Positions 1-12,445 of a stretch of DNA of 64,000 bases are shown here, one piece after another. Under the pieces are notes generated by a model. It was given only the letters and a program-made list of their open reading frames with translations. It searched no databases and was not told where the DNA came from. Origin of the DNA: Hippopus hippopus (taxonomy: Eukaryota > Mollusca > Bivalvia > Cardiida > Cardiidae); NCBI GenBank assembly GCA_946811185.2, contig OX328109.1, forward strand, positions 45,839,412-45,903,411. The letters run 5' to 3'. A program made the position numbers and the translations under genes. Each line of letters starts with the position of its first letter. The stretch's first letter is position 1.

Positions 1-179
1 CTGCCAGGTATGCACCCTCCACACATACCAGATGTCACTGAAAATGGGCGAACATTTAAGAAAACAGGGTGACAGAAGACCTTGTTTTGGTGCCTTCTAG
101 CACGCACCTTGCAAGAGTGACTTCCCCTGATCCCTTGATTCGGTTTTCTTTTCTAATTCAGGCCAACTGCCATACTGCA
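1..179. repeat. Partial monomer: 3' end of U
   Basis: The window opens inside a U segment, at the point matching position 1934 in M0. It has the single-copy form of the CCTTGATT 8-mer near 142-152 and the variant CCAGATGTC. The end of M25 shares both (51210-51364), which links the window start to the sequence 51 kb downstream. Confidence 0.93.
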
Positions 180-2120
180 CATTGATACTTTAAATATGCT
201 AAGATAATCAATGTACAGTGTAGAAACCCCAGAAAATAATAAATTAACGTCACAAGTGGCAAAAAAAGACTGAAAACTCTTTCAATAGCAACTACTTCCT
301 ATTGCATGAATCAAACAAAGGGAACTAAATTTTAATTTTTTTTTTTTTTTAATCTCTTTATACCGTGACAAGGAATCCAGTTACGTCTACTACCATCTCA
401 TATGTGGCAGTTACTCACCCGCGAAAACATGAAAAATCGACTTATGGCACATTCCATAGCAGACGACACCTGTTGCTTAAGTCAATATAGGGAACAATTT
501 TTTTTCTCAATTTCTCTTACTAGGGCCATTGAATTGGCATTGATACTTTAAATATGCTAAGATGATCAATGTACAGTGTAGAAACCCCAGAAAATAGTGT
601 CACAAGTGGCTAAAAATGACTGAAAAAACTTTCAGTACCAACTGCTTCCTATTTCATAAATCAAACAAAGGGAACTAAATTTTAATTTTTTTTTTAATCT
701 CTTTATACCGTGACAAGAAATCCAGTTGCGTTGACTACCGTCTCATATGTGCCAGTTATGCACCCACGAAAACATGAAAAATCAACTTACGGCACTTTCC
801 ATAGCAGACGACACCTGTTGCTTAAGTCAAATATAGGTAATTTTTCTTTTCCTTTTCTCTTTCTAGGGCCATTGAATTGGTTACGATGACTATCCCACTC
901 ATACGTGACCGTTACGTGCTCTGCATAAAATCATAAATTTTTTTTTTTAATCTCTTTACACCATGACAAGAAATCCAGTTGCGTTGACTACCGTCTCATA
1001 TGTGCCAGTTATGCACCCGCGAAAACATGAAAAATCAACCTACGGCACTTTCCATAGTAGACGACACCTGTTGCTTAAGTCAAATATAGGGAATTTTTCT
1101 TTTCCTTTTCTCTTTCTAGGGCCATTGAATTGGTTACGATGACTATCCCACTCATACGTGACCGTTACGTGCTGTGCATAAAATCAACCTGGACACTTTT
1201 GGAGGCAACTGATACATGTTGCACAAATCAAAGAAAGGTAAACCAAATTCGTTTTCACACCAGGGTCATGAAAAACATTGGACCAAATTTGGTGACCGCG
1301 TGAGTCATAAGTCGATTTTATGTTTAACCGCTGTGCAAAAACATTGATTCAGAAGCTGTTGCATAAACTTTTTCCAATAAGAAATCTTGTTCTTGTTTGA
1401 AGAATTTAGAAATAGGCCAATGAAATACATTAAGATGTAAGAATGACTACTAATAAAAACCGGTAAAATAGATAAAATGGCAAAGTTGGAGATTGAACCT
1501 CTGACCATCAGGACCCAAAAGAGGTCTTGGTGCAGGGGTGAAACGCTCTTTGCGATTGAATAGGCTGAAATGACCCGAAGATTTAACATAGATATGCAGA
1601 TATTTCCCCCTCTTCCAATCAGCCAATCAAATCTCAGGCCTCTCTTAAATTATCCAACCACAGAAGGTTTTAGAAAATCAAAATGGCGTCCAATCAGCCA
1701 ATCAAATCTCATCCCTCTCTTCAAATTATCCAATCAGAAAAGCTTTGAGAAATTCAATATTGCGCCCAATCAGCCAATCAAATTGCAGACACACCCCCAC
1801 AATCATCCAATCAGAAAGCTTTGAGCCATATTAAAATGGCGCCCGAAAATATCGATAGAAAACAGTGAACAAATATCGGCATAAAATTGGATTTTAAGTC
1901 TTCTTTGAAGGCTGTTATGCAGTCCTTGGCAAACTGCCAGGCATGCACCCTCCACACATGCCAGATTTCACTGAAAATGGGCGAACATTTAAGAAAAGAG
2001 GGTTACAAAAGACCTTGTTTTGGTGCCTTCTAGCACGCACCTTGCAACAGTGACTTCCCCTGATCCCTTGATTCCTTGATTCGATTTGCATTTCTAATTC
2101 AGGCCAACTCCCATACTGCA
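180..2120. repeat. Monomer M0, 1941 bp, rearranged (A-B-truncated D'-partial C-D'-U)
   Basis: A starts at 180 and B at 538. B has a C-type tail and runs into a truncated D' at 881-937. This is fused in the TAAA at 934-937 to the T tract and 3' part of a C-type subunit, and the final D' starts at 1134. The CCAAT module is at 1615-1857; its third CCAAT box is mutated to CCAAC at 1654. D' has one copy of CATAAAAT instead of two. M26 and M28 carry the same internal junction. Confidence 0.93.
925..950. other. D'/C fusion junction in M0
   Basis: D' sequence CATAAAATCATAAA runs into the T tract and AATCTCTTTACACC of C. The flanks share only TAAA. The same junction occurs at about 52115-52135 (M26) and 56093-56113 (M28). 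Confidence 0.85.
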
Positions 2121-4157
2121 CATTGATACTTTAAATATGCTAAGATAATCAATGTACAGTGTAGAAACCCCAGAAAATAAAAAAATAATGTCACAAGTGG
2201 CAAAAAAAGACTGAAAACTCTTTCAGTAGCAACTGCTTCCTATTGCATCAATCAAACAAAGGGAACTAAATTTTAATTTTCTTTTTTTTTTAATCTCTTT
2301 ATACCATGACAAGGAATCCAGTTACGTCTACTACCATCTCATATGTGCCAGTTACGCACCCGCGAAAACATGAAAAATCGACTTATGGCACATTCCATAG
2401 CAGACGACACCTGTTGCATAAGTCAATATAGGGAACAATTTTTTTTCTCAATTTCTCTTACTAGGGCCATTGAATTGGCATTGATACTTTAAATATGCTA
2501 AGATGATCAATGTACAGTGTAGAAACCCCAGAAAATAGTGTCACAAGTGGCTAAAAAAGACTGAAAAAACTTTCAGTACCAACTGCTTCCTATTTCATAA
2601 ATCAAACAAAGGGAACTAAATTTTAATTTTTTTTTTAATCTCTTTATACCGTGACAAGAAATCCAGTTGCGTTGACTACCGTCTCATATGTGCCAGTTAT
2701 GCACCCGCGAAAACATGAAAAATCAACTTATGGCACATTCCATAGCAGACGACACCTGTTGCTTAAGTCAAATATAGGGATTTTTTCTTTCTTTTTCTCT
2801 TACTAGGGCCATTGAATTGGCATTGATACTTTGAATATGCTAAGATGATCAATGTACAGTGTAGAAATCTCAGAAAATAATGTCACAAGTTGCTAAAACA
2901 GACTGAAATCTCTTTCAGTAACAACTGATTTCTATTGCATAAGTCAAACAAAGGGAACTAAAGTTTTAAGTTTTTTTAATCTCTTTACACCATGACAAGA
3001 AATCCAGTTGCGTTGACTACCGTCTCATACCTGCCAGTTACGTGCCCATGAAAACATGGAAATTCAACTTAGGGCACATTCTATAGCAGACGACAGCTGT
3101 TGCTTAAGTCAAATATAGGGAATTTTTCTTTTCCTTTTCTCTTTCTAGGGCCATTGAATTGGTTACGATGACTATCCCACTCATACGTGACCGTTACGTG
3201 CTGTGCATAAAATCATAAAATCAACCTGGACACTTTTGGAGGCAACTGATACATGTTGCACAAATCAAAGAAAGGTAAACCAAATTCGTTTTCATACCAG
3301 GGACACGAAAAACATTGGACCAAATTTGGTGACCGCTTGAGTCATAAATCGATTTTATGTTTAACCGCTACGCAAAAACATTGATTCAGAAGCTGTTGCA
3401 TAAACTTTTTCCAATAACAAATCTTGTTCTTGTTTGAAGAATTTAGAAATAGGCCAATGAAATACAATAAGATGTAAGAATGACTACTAATAAAAACCGG
3501 TAAAATAGATAAAATGGCAAAGTTGGAGATTGAACCTCTGACCATCAGGACCCAAAAGAGGTCTTGGTGCAGGGGTGAAACGCTCTTTGCGATTGAATAG
3601 GCTAAAATGACCCGAAGATTTAACATAGATATACAGAGATTTCCCCCTATTCCAATCAGGCAATCAAATCTCAGGCCTCTCTTAAATTATCCAATCACAG
3701 AAGGTTTTAGAAAATCAAAATGGCGTCCAATCAGCCAATCAAATCTCATCCCTCTCTTCAAATTATCCAATCATAAAAGCTTTGAGAAATTCAATATTGC
3801 GCCCAATCAGCCATTCAAATTGTAGACACACCCCCACAATCATCCAATCAGAAGGCTTTGAGCCATATTAAAATGGCGCCCGAAAATATCGATAGAAAAC
3901 AGTGAACAAATATCGGCATAAAAGTGGATTTTAAGTCTTCTTTGAAGGCTGTTATGCAGTCCTTGGCAAACTGCAAGGCATGCACCCTCCACACATACCA
4001 GATTTCACTGAAAATGGGCGAACATTTAAGAAAACAGGGTGACAGAAGACCTTGTTTTGGTGCCTTCTAGCACGCACCTTGCAAGAGTGACTTCCCCTGA
4101 TTCCTGGATTCCTTGATTCGATTTGCTTTTCTAATTCAGGCCAACTGCCATACTGCA
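2121..4157. repeat. Monomer M1, 2037 bp, standard A-B-C-D'-U
   Basis: A 2121, B 2479, C 2821, D' 3163. The A tail has the private TTGCATAAGTC variant (about 2413) seen again in M27 and M29. C has loop TCTC in its hairpin, as in M27 and M29. Its U is of another type, shared with M7 and M31: CGCTACGC near 3365, and two of the nine CCAAT boxes lost (GGCAATC and CCATTC). CCAAT module 3652-3894. M1 is thus a mosaic of two lineages. Confidence 0.92.
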
Positions 4158-6191
4158 CATTGATACTTTAAATATGCTAAGATAATCAATGTACAGTGTA
4201 GAAACCCCAGAAAATATAAAAATAACGTCACAAGTGGCAAAAAAAGACTGAAAACTCTTTCAGTAGCAACTGCTTCCTATTGCATCAATCAAACAAAGGG
4301 AACTTAATTTTAATTTTTTTTTTTTTAATCTCTTTATACCGTGACAAGGAATGCAGTTACGTCTACTACCGTCTCATATGTGCCAGTTACGCACCCGCGA
4401 AAACATGAAAAATCGACTTATGGCACATTCCATAGCAGACGACACCTGTTGCTTAAGTCAATATAGGGAACAATTTTTTTTCTCAATTTCTCTTACTAGG
4501 GCCATTGAATTGGCATTGATACTTTAAATATGCTAAGATGATCAATGTACAGTGTAGAAACCCCAGAAAATAGTGTCACAAGTGGCTAAAAAAGACTGAA
4601 AAAACTTTCAGTACCAACTGCTTCCTATTTCATAAATCAAACAAAGGGAACTAAATTTTAATTTTTTTTTAAATCTCTTTATACCGTGACAAGAAATCCA
4701 GTTGCGTTGACTACCGTCTCATATGTGCCAGTTATGCACCTGCAAAAACATGAAAAATCAACTTACCACACATTCCATAGCAGACGACACCTGTTGCTTA
4801 AGTCAAATATAGGGATTTTTTTTTTCTTTTTCTCTTACTAGGGCCATTGAATTGGCATTGATACTTTGAATATGCTAAGATGATCAATGTACAGTGTAGA
4901 AATCTCAGAAAATAATGTCACAAATTGCTAAAACAGACTGAAAACTCTTTCAGTAACAACTGATTTCTATTGCATAAGTCAAACAAAGGGAACTAAATTT
5001 TTAATTTTTTTTAATCTCTTTACACCATGACAAGAAATCCAGTTGCGTTGACTACCGTCTCATACCTGCCAGTTACGTGCCCGCAAAAAGATGAAAAATT
5101 GACTTACGGCACATTCTATAGCAGACGACACCTGTTGCTTAAGTCAAATATAGGGATTTTTTTTTTCCTTTTCTCTTGCTATGGCCATTGAATTGGTTAC
5201 GATGACTATCCCACTCATACGTGACCGTTATGTGCTCTGCATAAAATCATAAAATCAACCTGGACACTTTTGGAGGCAACTGATACATGTTGCACAAATC
5301 AAAGAAAGGTAAACCAAATTCGTTTTCACACCAGGTTCATGAAAAACATTGGACCAAATTTGGTGACCGCGTGAGTCATAAGTCGATTTCATGTTTAACC
5401 GCTGTGCAAAAACATTGATTCAGAAGCTGTTGCATAAACTTTTTCCAATAAGAAATCTTGTTCTTGTTTGAAGAATTTAGAAATAGGCCAATGAAATACA
5501 ATAAGATGTAAGAATGACTACTAATAAAAACCGGTAAAATAGATAAAATGGCAAAGTTGGAGATTGAACCTCTGACCATCAGGACCCAAAAGAGGTCTTG
5601 GTGCAGGGGTGAAACGCTCTTTGCGATTGAATAGGCTGAAATGACCCGAAGATTTAACATAGATATGCAGATATTTCCCCCTCTTCCAATCAGCCAATCA
5701 AATCTCAGGCCTCTCTTAAATTATCCAATCACAGAAGGTTTTAGAAAATCAAAATGGCGTCCAATCAGCCAATCAAATCTCATCCCTCTCTTCAAATTAT
5801 CCAATCAGAAAAGTTTTGAGAAATTCAATATTGCGCCCAATCAGCCAATCAAATTGCAGACACACCCCCACAATCATCCAATCAGAAAGCTTTGAGCCAT
5901 ATTAAAATGGCGCCCGAAAATATCGATAGAAAACAGTGAACAAATATCGGCATAAAAGTGGATTTTAAGTCTTCTTTGAAGGCTGTTATGCAGTCCTTGG
6001 CAAACTGCCAGGCATGCACCCTCCACACATACCAGATTTCACGGAAAATGGGCGAACATTTAAGAAAACAGGGTTACAAAAGACCTTGTTTTGGTGCCTT
6101 CTAGCACGCACCTTGCAACAGTGACTTCCCCTGATCCCTTGATTCCTTGATTCGATTTGCTTTTCTAATTCAGGCCAACTGCCATACTGCA
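4158..6191. repeat. Monomer M2, 2034 bp, standard; twin of M8
   Basis: A 4158, B 4514, C 4856, D' 5197, CCAAT module 5686-5928. It shares with M8, 11,217 bp away, the length, the AAAATATAAAAATAACGTC stretch in A, GGAATGCAG in A, the AAATTGC variant in C and GCAAAAAGATG in C. D' is followed by the unusual ACACCAGGTTCATG form, also in M8. Confidence 0.93.
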
Positions 6192-7888
6192 CATTGATAC
6201 TTTAAATATGCTAAGATAATCAATGTACAGTGTAGAAACCCCAGAAAATAAGAAAATAATGTCACAAGTGGCAAAAAAATACTGAAAACTCTTTCAGTAG
6301 CAACAGCTTCCTATTGCATCAATCAAACAAAGGGAACTAAATTTTAATTTTTTTTTTTCTTTTTAATCTCTTTATACCATGACAAGGAATCCAGTTACGT
6401 CTACTACCATCTCATATGTGCCAGTTACGCACCCGCGAAAACATGAAAAATCGACTTATGGCACATTCCATAGCAGACGACACCTGTTGCTTAAGTCAAT
6501 ATAGGGAACAATTTTTTTTCTCAATTTCTCTTACTAGGGCCATTGAATTGGCATTGATACTTTAAATATGCTAAGATGATCAATGTACAGTGTAGAAACC
6601 CCAGAAAATAGTGTCACAAGTGGCTAAAAAAGACTGAAAAAACTTTCAGTACCAACTGCTTCCTATTTCATAAATCAAACAAAGGGAACTAAATTTTAAT
6701 TTTTTTTTAATCTCTTTATACCGTGACAAGAAATCCAGTTGCGTTGACTACCGTCTCATATGTGCCAGTTATGCACCCGCGAAAACATGAAAAATCAACT
6801 TACGGCACTTTCCATAGTAGACGACACCTGTTGCTTTAGTCAAATATAGGGAATTTTTCTTTTCCTTTTCTCTTTCTAGGGCCATTGAATTGGTTACGAT
6901 GACTATCCCACTCATACGTGACCGTTACGTGCTCTGCATAAAATCATAAAATCAACCTGGACACTTTTGGAGGCAACTGATACATGTTGCACAAATCAAA
7001 GAAAGGTAAACCAAATTTGTTTTCATACCAGGGACATGAAAAACATTCGACCAAATTTGGTGACCGCGTGAGTCATAAATCGATTTTATGTTTAACCGCT
7101 GTGCAAAAACATTGATTCAGAAGCTGTTGCATAAACTTTTTCCAATAAGAAATCTTGTTCTTGTTTGAAGAATTTAGAAATAGGCCAATGAAATACAATA
7201 AGATGTAAGAATGACTACTAATAAAAACCGGTAAAATAGATAAAATGACAAAGTTGGAGATTGAACCTCTGACCATCAGGACCCAAAAGAGGTCTTGGTG
7301 CAGGGGTGAAACACTCTTTGCGATTGAATAGGCTGAAATGACCCGAAGATTTAACATAGATATGCAGAGATTTCCCCCTCTTCCAATCAGCCAATCAAAT
7401 CTCAGGCCTCTCTTAAATTATCCAATCACAGAAGGTTTTAGAAAATCAAAATGGCGTCCAATCAGCCAATCAAATCTCATCCCTCTCTTCAAATTATCCA
7501 ATCAGAAAAGCTTTGAGAAATTCAATATTGCCCCCAATCAGCCTATCAAATTGCAGACACACCCCCAAAATCATCCAATCAGAAGGCTTTGAGCCATATT
7601 AAAATGGCGCCCGAAAATATCGATAGAAAACAGTGAACAAATATCGGCATAAAAGTGGATTTTAAGTCTTCTTTCAAGGCTGTTATGCAGTCCTTGGCAA
7701 ACTGCCAGGCATGCACCCTCCACACATGCCAGATTTCACTGAAAATGGGCGAACATTTAAGAAAACAGGGTGACAGAAGACCTTGTTTTGGTGCCTTCTA
7801 GCACGCACCTTGCAACAGTGACTTCCCCTGATCCCTTGATTCCTTGATTCGATTTGCTTTTCTAATTCAGGCCAACTGCCATACTGCA
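6192..7888. repeat. Monomer M3, 1697 bp, lacks one subunit (A-B/C-D'-U)
   Basis: A 6192; a single chimeric B/C subunit at 6552-6893; D' 6894; CCAAT module 7383-7625. The second subunit is B-like at its head and C-like at its tail (GGGAATTTTTC and CTTTCTAGG before D'), as expected from unequal exchange between B and C. M21 has the same layout. Confidence 0.92.
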
Positions 7889-9913
7889 CATTGATACTTT
7901 AAATATGCTAAGATAATCAATGTACAGTGTAGAAACCCCAGAAAATAAGAAAATAATGTCACAAGTGGCAAAAAAAGACTGAAAACTCTTTCAGTAGCAA
8001 CTCCTTCCTATTGCATCAATCAAACAAAGGGAACTAAATTTTAAATTTTTTTTTTGAATCTCTTTATACCATGACAAGGAATCCAGATACGTCTACTACC
8101 ATCTCATATGTGCCAGTTACGCACCCGCGAAAACATGAAAAATCGACTTATAGCACATTCCATAGCAGACGACACCTGTTGCTTAAGTCAATATAGGGAA
8201 CAATTTTTTTTCTCAATTTCTCTTACTAGGGCCATTGAATTGGCATTGATACTTTAAATATGCTAAGATGATCAATGTACAGTGTACAAACCCCAGAAAA
8301 TAGTGTCACAAGTGGCTAAAAAAGACTGAAAAAACTTTCAGTACCAACTGCTTCCTATTTCATAAATCAAACAAAGGGAACTAAATTTTAATTTTTTTTT
8401 TATTCTCTTTATACCGTGACAAGAAATCCAGTTGCGTTGACTACCGTCTCATATGTGCCAGTTATGCACCCGCGAAAACATGAAAAATCAACTTACGGCA
8501 CTTTCCATAGCAGACGACACCTGTTGCTTAAGTCAAATATAGGGATTTTTTTTTTCTTTTTCTCTTACTAGGGCCATTGAATTGGCATTGATACTTTGAA
8601 TATGCTAAGATGATCAATGTACAGTGTAGAAATCTCAGAAAATAATGTCACAAGTTGCTAAAACAGACTGAAAACTCTTTCAGTAACAACTGATTTCTAT
8701 TGCATAAGTCAAACAAAGGGAACTAAATTTTTAATTTTTTTTAATCTCTTTACACCATGACAAGAAATCCAGTTGCGTTGACTACCGTATCATACCTGCC
8801 AGTTACGTGCCCGCGAAAACATGAAAAATCGACTTACGGCACATTCTATAGCAGACGACACCTGTTGCTTAAGTCAAATATAGGGATTTTTTTTTTCCTT
8901 TTCTCTTGCTATGGCCATTGAATTGGTTACGATGACTATCCCACTCATACGTGACCGTTACGTGCTCTGCATAAAATCAACCTGGACTTTTTTGGAGGCA
9001 ACTGATACATGTTGCACAAATCAAAGAAAGGTAAACCAAATTCGTTTTCATACCAGGGTCATGAAAAACATTGGACCAAATTTGGTGACCGCGTGAGTCA
9101 TAAGTCGATTTTATGTTTAACCGCTGTGCAAAAACATTGATTCAGAAGCTGTTGCATAAACTTTTTCCAATAAGAAATCTTGTTCTTGTTTGAAAAATTT
9201 AGAACTAGGCCAATGAAATACAATAGGATGTAAGAATGACTACTAATAAAAACCGGTAAAATAGATAAAATGGCAAAGTTGGAGATTGAACCTCTGACCA
9301 TCAGGACCCAAAAGAGGTCTTGGTGCAGGGGTGAAACGCTCTTTGCGATTGAATAGGCTGAAATGACCCGAAGATTTAACATAGATATGCAGAGATTTCC
9401 CCCTCTTCCAATCAGCCGATCAAATCGCAGGCCTCTCTTAAATTATCCAATCACAGAAGGTTTTAGAAAATCAAAATGGCGTCCAATCAGCCAATCAAAT
9501 CTCATCCCTCTCTTCAAATTATCCAATCAGAAAAGCTTTGAGAAATTTAATATTGTGCCCAATCAGCCAATCAAATTGCAGACACACCCCCACAATCATC
9601 CAATCAGAAAGCTTTGAGCCATATTAAAATGGCGCCCGAAAATATCGATAGAAAACAGTGAACAAATATCGGCATAAAAGTGGATTTTAAGTCTTCTTTC
9701 AAGGCTGTTATGCAGTCCTTGGCAAACTGCCAGGCATGCACCCTCCACACATGCCAGATTTCACTGAAAATGGGCGAACATTTAAGAAAACAGGGTGACA
9801 GAAGACCTTGTTTTGGTGCCTTCTAGCACGCACCTTACAAGAGTGACTTCCCCTGATCCCTTGATTCCTTGATTCGATTTTCTTTTCTAATTCAGGCCAA
9901 CTGCCATACTGCA
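7889..9913. repeat. Monomer M4, 2025 bp, standard
   Basis: A 7889, B 8244, C 8586, D' 8927, CCAAT module 9408-9650. A carries private variants (CTCCTTCC, CCAGATACG, an AAA inside the T tract) that reappear in the extra A-like subunit at 63761. D' has one CATAAAAT copy. The second CCAAT box is mutated to CCGAT near 9416. Confidence 0.92.
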
Positions 9914-10266
9914 CATTGATACTTTAAATATGCTAAGATAATCAATGTACAGTGTAGAAACCCCAGAAAATAAGAAAATAATGTCACAAGTGGCCAAAAA
10001 AAGACTGAAAACTCTTTCAGTAGCAACTGCTTCCTATTGCATCAATCAAACAAAGGGAACTAAATTTTATTTATTTTTTTTTAATCTCTTTATACCGTGA
10101 CAAGGAATCCAGTTACGTCTACTACGATCTCATATGTGCCAGTTACGCACCCGCAAAAACATGAAAAATCGACTTATGGCACATTCCATAGCAGACGACA
10201 CCTGTTGCTTAAGTCAAATATAGGGATTTTTTCTTTCTTTTTCTCTTACTAGGGCCATTGAATTGG
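9914..10266. repeat. A/B chimeric subunit in M5
   Basis: It has A-type GGAATCCAG and TACGTCTACTACG up to the CATAGCAGACGACACC stretch, then the B-type tail AAATATAGGGATTTTTTC. The exchange point lies in the roughly 35 bp that A and B share near 10185-10215. Confidence 0.85.
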
Positions 10267-11603
10267 CATTGATACTTTGAATATGCTAAGATGATCAATG
10301 TACAGTGTAGAAATCTCAGAAAATAATGTCACAAGTTGCTAAAACAGACTGAAAACTCTTTCAGTAACAACTGATTTCTATTGCATAAGTCAAACAAAGG
10401 GAACTAAATTTTTAATTTTTTTTAATCTCTTTACACCATGACAAGAAATCCAGTTGCGTTGACTACCGTCTCATATCTGCCAGTTACGTGCCCGCGAAAA
10501 CATGAAAAATCAACTTACGGCACATTCTATAGCAGACGACACCTGTTGCTTAAGTCAAATATAGGGATTTTTTTTTTTCCTTTTCTCTTACCATGGCCAT
10601 TGAATTGGTTACGATGACTATCCCACTCATACGTGACCGTTACGTGCTGTGCATAAAATCATAAAATCAACCTGGACACTTTTGGAGGCAACTGATACAT
10701 GTTGCACAAATCAAAGAAAGGTAAACCAAATTCGTTTTCATACCAGGGTCATGAAAAACATTGGACCAAATTTGGTGACCTCGTGAGTCATAAGTCGATT
10801 TTATGTTTAACCACTGTGCAAAAACATTGATTCAGAAGCTGTTGCATAAACTTTTTCCAATAAGAAATCTTGTTCTTGTTTGAAGAATTTAGAAATAGGC
10901 CAATGAAATACAATAAGATGTAAGAATGACTACTAATAAAAACCGGTAAAATAGATAAAATGGCAAAGTTGGAGATTGAACTTCTGACCATCAGGACCCA
11001 AAAGAGGTCTTGGTGCAGGGGTGAAACGCTCTTTGCGATTGAATAGGCTGAAATGACCCGAAGATTTAACATAGATATGCAGAGATTTCCCCCTCTTCCA
11101 ATCAGCCAATCAAATCTCAGGCCTCTCTTAAATTATCCAATCACAGAAGGTTTTAGAAAATCAAAATGGCGTCCAATCAGCCAATCAAATCTCATCCCTC
11201 TCTTCAAATTATCCAATCAGAAAAGCTTTGAGAAATTCAATATTGCGCCCAATCAGCCTATCAAATTGCAGACACACCCCCACAATCATCCAATCAGAAA
11301 GCTTTGAGCCATTTTAAAATGGCGCCCGAAAATATCGATAGAAAACAGTGAACAAATATCGGCATAAAAGTGGATTTTAAGTCTTCTTTGAAGGCTGTTA
11401 TGCAGTCCTTGGCAAACTGCCAGGCATGCACCCTCCACACATGCCAGATTTCACTGAAAATGGGCGAACATTTAAGAAAACAGGGTGACAGAAGACCTTG
11501 TTTTGGTGCCTTCTAGCACGCACCTTGCAACAGTGACTTCCCCTGATCCATTGATTCCTTGATTCGATTTGCTTTTCTAATTCAGGCCAACTGCCATACT
11601 GCA
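9914..11603. repeat. Monomer M5, 1690 bp, lacks one subunit (A/B-C-D'-U)
   Basis: The first subunit (9914-10266) starts as A and ends as B; C 10267, D' 10609, CCAAT module 11098-11340. The same chimera is in M9. The T tract is interrupted (TTTTATTTATTTT), as in M9, so both copies descend from one exchange. Confidence 0.92.
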
Positions 11604-11759
11604 CATTGATACTTTAAATATGCTAAGATAATCAATGTACAGTGTAGAAACCCCAGAAAATAAGAAAATAATGTCACAAGTGGCAAAAAAAGACTGAAAA
11701 CTCTTTCAGTAGCAACTGCTTCCTATTGCATCAATCAAACAAAGGGAACTAAATTTTAA

Positions 11760-11781
11760 TTTTTTTTTTTTTTTTTTTTTT
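11760..11781 (+). repeat. Longest poly-T tract, 22 T
   Basis: It lies in the A subunit of M6. The homologous A tract ranges from about 12 to 22 T between monomers, sometimes interrupted by C or A. The B and C tracts are short and much more uniform. Confidence 0.85.
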
Positions 11782-12421
11782 ATCTCTTTATACCATGACA
11801 AGGAATCCAGTTACGTCTACTACCATCTCATATGTGCCAGTTACGCACCCGCGAAAACATGAAAAATCGACTTATGGCACATTCCATAGCAGACGACACC
11901 TGTTGCTTAAGTGAATATGGGGAACAATTTTTTTTCTCAATTTCTCTTACTAGGGCCATTGAATTGGCATTGATACTTTAAATATGCTAAGATGATCAAT
12001 GTACAGTGTAGAAACCCCAGAAAATAGTGTCAAAAGTGGCTAAAAAAGACTGAAAAAACTTTCAGTAGCAACTGCTTCCTATTTTATAAATCAAACAAAG
12101 GGAACTAAATTTTAATTTTTTTTTTAATCTCTTTATACCGTGACAAGAAATCCAGTTGCGTTGACTACCATCTCATATGTGCCAGTTACGCACCCGCGAA
12201 AACATGAAAAATCAACTTACGGCACATTCCATAGCAGACGGCACCTGTTGCTTAAGTCAAATATAGGGATTTTTTCTTTCTTTTTCTCTTACTAGGGCCA
12301 TTGAATTGATATTGATACTTTGAATATGCTAAGATGATCAATGTACAGTGTAGAAATCTCAGAAAATAATGTCATAAGTTGCTAAAACAGACTGAAAACT
12401 CTTTCAGTAACAACTGATTTC

Positions 12422-12445
12422 TATTGCATAATGTTGCACAAATCA
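12422..12445. other. Deletion junction in M6
   Basis: ATTGCATA from the middle of C is joined to ATGTTGCACAAATC from late D'. The intact flanks are ATTGCATAAGTC and GATACATGTTGC, so at most one base is shared at the break. Confidence 0.85.

Noticed and set aside
1261..1330. CENP-B box as evidence of a centromeric satellite
   Set aside because: TTCG-containing stretches in U do not fit the TTCGnnnnAnnCGGG core.
1305..1589. 94-codon minus-strand frame with a hydrophobic middle, repeated in most monomers
   Set aside because: About a quarter of copies lose the ATG (AACAT to AATAT) and shrink to 67 codons. Changes look unconstrained. Persistence is explained by homogenised repeats, and it overlaps an equally persistent frame on the other strand.
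1570..1824. 84-codon plus-strand frame over the CCAAT module
   Set aside because: Its peptide repeats (QSN, NQ) simply translate the CCAATCA triplication. Copies stop early (M1, M7, M31), shift frame (M18, M27, M29) or stop at the third codon (M11, M13).
1915..2121. 68-codon minus-strand frame
   Set aside because: It starts with GTG rather than ATG. It is broken in M10, M12, M20, M24, M25 and M27, with no family resemblance I recognise.
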